Of a DNA stretch of 6,320 nucleotides, positions 5,405-6,320 are shown in pieces. The first letter of the stretch is position 1, and each line of letters starts with the position of its first letter. The notes under the pieces are model-generated. The model ran no database searches. It was given only the letters and a program-made list of their open reading frames with translations, and had not been told where the DNA came from. Made by a program: the position numbers and the translations under genes. The stretch comes from an uncultured Saprospiraceae bacterium. GTDB lineage: Bacteria > Bacteroidota > Bacteroidia > Chitinophagales > Saprospiraceae. The stretch spans positions 1 through 6,320 of the forward strand of contig CAKZUM010000703.1 of NCBI GenBank assembly GCA_937921525.1. Direction: 5' to 3'.

Positions 5405-5446
5405 AAAAAATCCGTTGCTAAGTACGCTTAGCAACGGATTTTTTTT
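5405..5446. terminator. Bidirectional intrinsic terminator between sucA and the sigma factor gene
   Basis: The arms 5405-5422 (AAAAAATCCGTTGCTAAG) and 5427-5444 are exact reverse complements over 18 bases around a TACG tetraloop (5423-5426). The plus strand continues into eight T (5439-5446) and the minus strand ends in six T (complement of 5405-5410). It therefore serves both convergent genes, 54 nt after the sucA stop and about 80 nt after the sigma-gene stop. Confidence 0.93.
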
Positions 5447-5527
5447 GATTCTGCAAAGGTTTCATGCTATGGGAATTGAATTTAGTGGTGATGTTCTTTG
5501 TTTTTAGCTTATTTGATGGTCTAAAAC

Positions 5528-6070
5528 TTAACCAATCCTTCCTAAAGAACTTCTCAAAGACTTCAAAGCTTTGCTTATCTGATTTTCTACTGTTTTTATA
5601 GAAATGTCTAATTGTTCTGAAATTTCTTGGTAGGACAATTCTTCAAAACGATTTAATACAAAAACCAAACGACACCTTGGCGGAAGACTATCAATCGCCT
5701 GATCGATTTCTGCTTGTAAATCATCTGCCATCAAAGTCTGTATAGTAGAAATATTGTTACTCTTTAAATCTTCTTTAGGTGGGGCATTTCGTAGATCAAT
5801 TTTTTGATCTCTAATATAGTTTAAGGTTTTATTTCTAGTAGCTTTTCGTAGGTAGGCAGCAACAGAATTTTTTATTTTCAGCGTTTTTCTTTTCTTCCAA
5901 ATTTCATAAAATACATCTTGCACTAGATCTTCAATAATATGCTCGTCAGGAAGGATTTTATAAGCTGCCTGACACATCGTTGCATAGTACTGACGAAAAA
6001 GCCAATCAATTGCTTTTTCATTGTCGGCAGCTATATATGCTAATATGTTTTGATTATTAAAGTCAGGCAT
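5528..6070 (-). CDS. RNA polymerase ECF-type sigma-70 factor
   Basis: This 180-residue protein has the two-domain ECF layout. Sigma region 2 spans about 20-90, with AIDWLFRQYYATMC and the core-binding IIEDLVQDVFYEIWKKR (45-61), which matches the usual 'DxxQxvFxxlW' motif. Sigma region 4 spans about 120-172, with LPPRCRLVFVLNRFEELSYQEI and the helix-turn-helix ISEQLDISIKTVENQISKALKSLR (150-173). The pattern matches the Bacteroidota-expanded ECF group often paired with FecR-like anti-sigma factors. No anti-sigma gene is present downstream: the gene ends against a terminator and the next gene is convergent. Upstream is the GC-rich repeat element, so it appears monocistronic and its regulator and targets are unknown. 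The start at 6068-6070 gives a normal N-terminus; a nearby upstream ATG is out of frame. Start-site DNA is A/T-rich without a Shine-Dalgarno. Confidence 0.93.
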   Translation of the reverse strand: MPDFNNQNILAYIAADNEKAIDWLFRQYYATMCQAAYKILPDEHIIEDLVQDVFYEIWKKRKTLKIKNSVAAYLRKATRNKTLNYIRDQKIDLRNAPPKEDLKSNNISTIQTLMADDLQAEIDQAIDSLPPRCRLVFVLNRFEELSYQEISEQLDISIKTVENQISKALKSLRSSLGRIG

Positions 6071-6099
6071 TTTTTAGTAATTCCATAATTTTTTTAGAA

Positions 6100-6134
6100 C
6101 AGACCAGCCCGACTGCCGTCAGGCGGGCGGGGAA
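6100..6134 (+). repeat. 35-bp GC-rich REP-like hairpin module, copy 2
   Basis: This is identical over 35 bases and in the same orientation as 11-45, 6089 bp away. The stem is 6108-6117 with 6122-6131 around GTCA (6118-6121). It lies 30 bp upstream of the sigma-factor start, so on the minus strand it would fall in or near that gene's leader or promoter. Confidence 0.8.
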
Positions 6135-6157
6135 TAGAGACCGTTACACTGAGAGAT

Positions 6158-6220
6158 CAGAGATGTATTTTGTTTAAGCAACAACGAAATTTTATCAATT
6201 TTAAACGAATTTCATCTCTG
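6158..6220. repeat. Imperfect inverted repeat of element copy 2
   Basis: CAGAGATG (6158-6165) pairs exactly with CATCTCTG (6213-6220). The inner arms 6166-6177 and 6201-6212 pair at about 9 of 12 positions, including GTTTAA with TTAAAC, around a 23-nt loop. The same CAGAGAT...TTTCGTTTAA theme forms the stem of copy 1 (51-118), so both GC-rich modules sit beside related palindromes. Confidence 0.65.
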
Positions 6221-6243
6221 TTCTCGCTTCTCTGTTCTCGCTT
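6216..6243. repeat. 14-bp tandem duplication in the pyrimidine-rich arm
   Basis: CTCTGTTCTCGCTT occurs twice in direct succession (6216-6229 and 6230-6243), followed by CTCCC. It extends the pyrimidine-rich right arm of element copy 2. The right arm of copy 1 (107-143) has a similar but less exact CTCT-rich texture. From 6249 to the window end I see no gene or further structure. Confidence 0.7.
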
Positions 6244-6320
6244 CTCCCTTACAGCCTCATTTTATTCAGTCGATTTAAATCTCTTTTATTTTCTCGCTCT
6301 TTTATAGCGTGTCGTTTATC

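Noticed and set aside
5453..5460. Minus-strand -7-like box (AACCTTTG) after the terminator
   Set aside because: It mismatches the first base of TAnnTTTG and points toward the end of sucA with no gene to drive.
1..6134. A mobile element bounded by the two direct 35-bp repeats
   Set aside because: The enclosed genes (rpmF, yceD, sucA) are core housekeeping genes with no transposase or integrase, so the two modules are better read as independent dispersed copies.

Overview
This 6.3 kb window looks like a chromosomal segment from a member of the Bacteroidota. Four things point there: (i) a ribosomal protein L32 of the zinc-less type with the C-terminal block HLYHRAYW...YYKGQVVI; (ii) start codons preceded by A/T-rich stretches rather than Shine-Dalgarno sequences; (iii) a perfect Bacteroidota-type -7 box (TAnnTTTG on the minus strand, 2167-2174); (iv) a small ECF sigma factor with the LPPRCR...KTVENQ sigma-4 region common in that phylum. 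A Saprospiria-like or related low-GC lineage is possible, but the genus cannot be read from this sequence.

Layout. 1-133: a long imperfect palindrome carrying a GC-rich REP-like hairpin. 214-597 (minus): ridA, a reactive enamine/imine deaminase. 598-1351: a 750-bp gene-free region packed with repeats. It holds a hairpin element just upstream of ridA, a 25-bp perfect inverted repeat with C/G tracts, an inverted diverged copy of the hairpin element, and a nine-copy 25-bp tandem array ending two bases from a terminator. 1352-2117 (minus): a yceD (DUF177)-rpmF operon with a recognisable promoter at its head and that terminator at its end. 2118-2572: the divergent promoter region. 2573-5350 (plus): sucA, the E1 component of 2-oxoglutarate dehydrogenase. 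5405-5446: a strong bidirectional terminator between convergent genes. 5528-6070 (minus): a stand-alone ECF sigma factor. 6100-6243: a second copy of the GC-rich hairpin module, again inside an imperfect palindrome.

The genes are housekeeping and do not form one pathway. YceD and L32 are linked through ribosome biogenesis, SucA is a TCA-cycle enzyme whose partner sucB is not adjacent, and RidA protects PLP enzymes from 2-aminoacrylate. The sigma factor has no anti-sigma gene downstream. I see no phage, CRISPR, toxin or defence genes.

The unusual content is the non-coding DNA. At least four unrelated repeat types occur in the gaps: the GC-rich module in purine/pyrimidine palindromes, the C/G-tract inverted repeat, the ridA-upstream hairpin pair, and the nine-copy dyad array. 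The array is the most striking. Its copies fall into three blocks of three identical variants, and its minus strand is open in all three frames, so the three long minus-strand ORFs across it are most likely artefacts.
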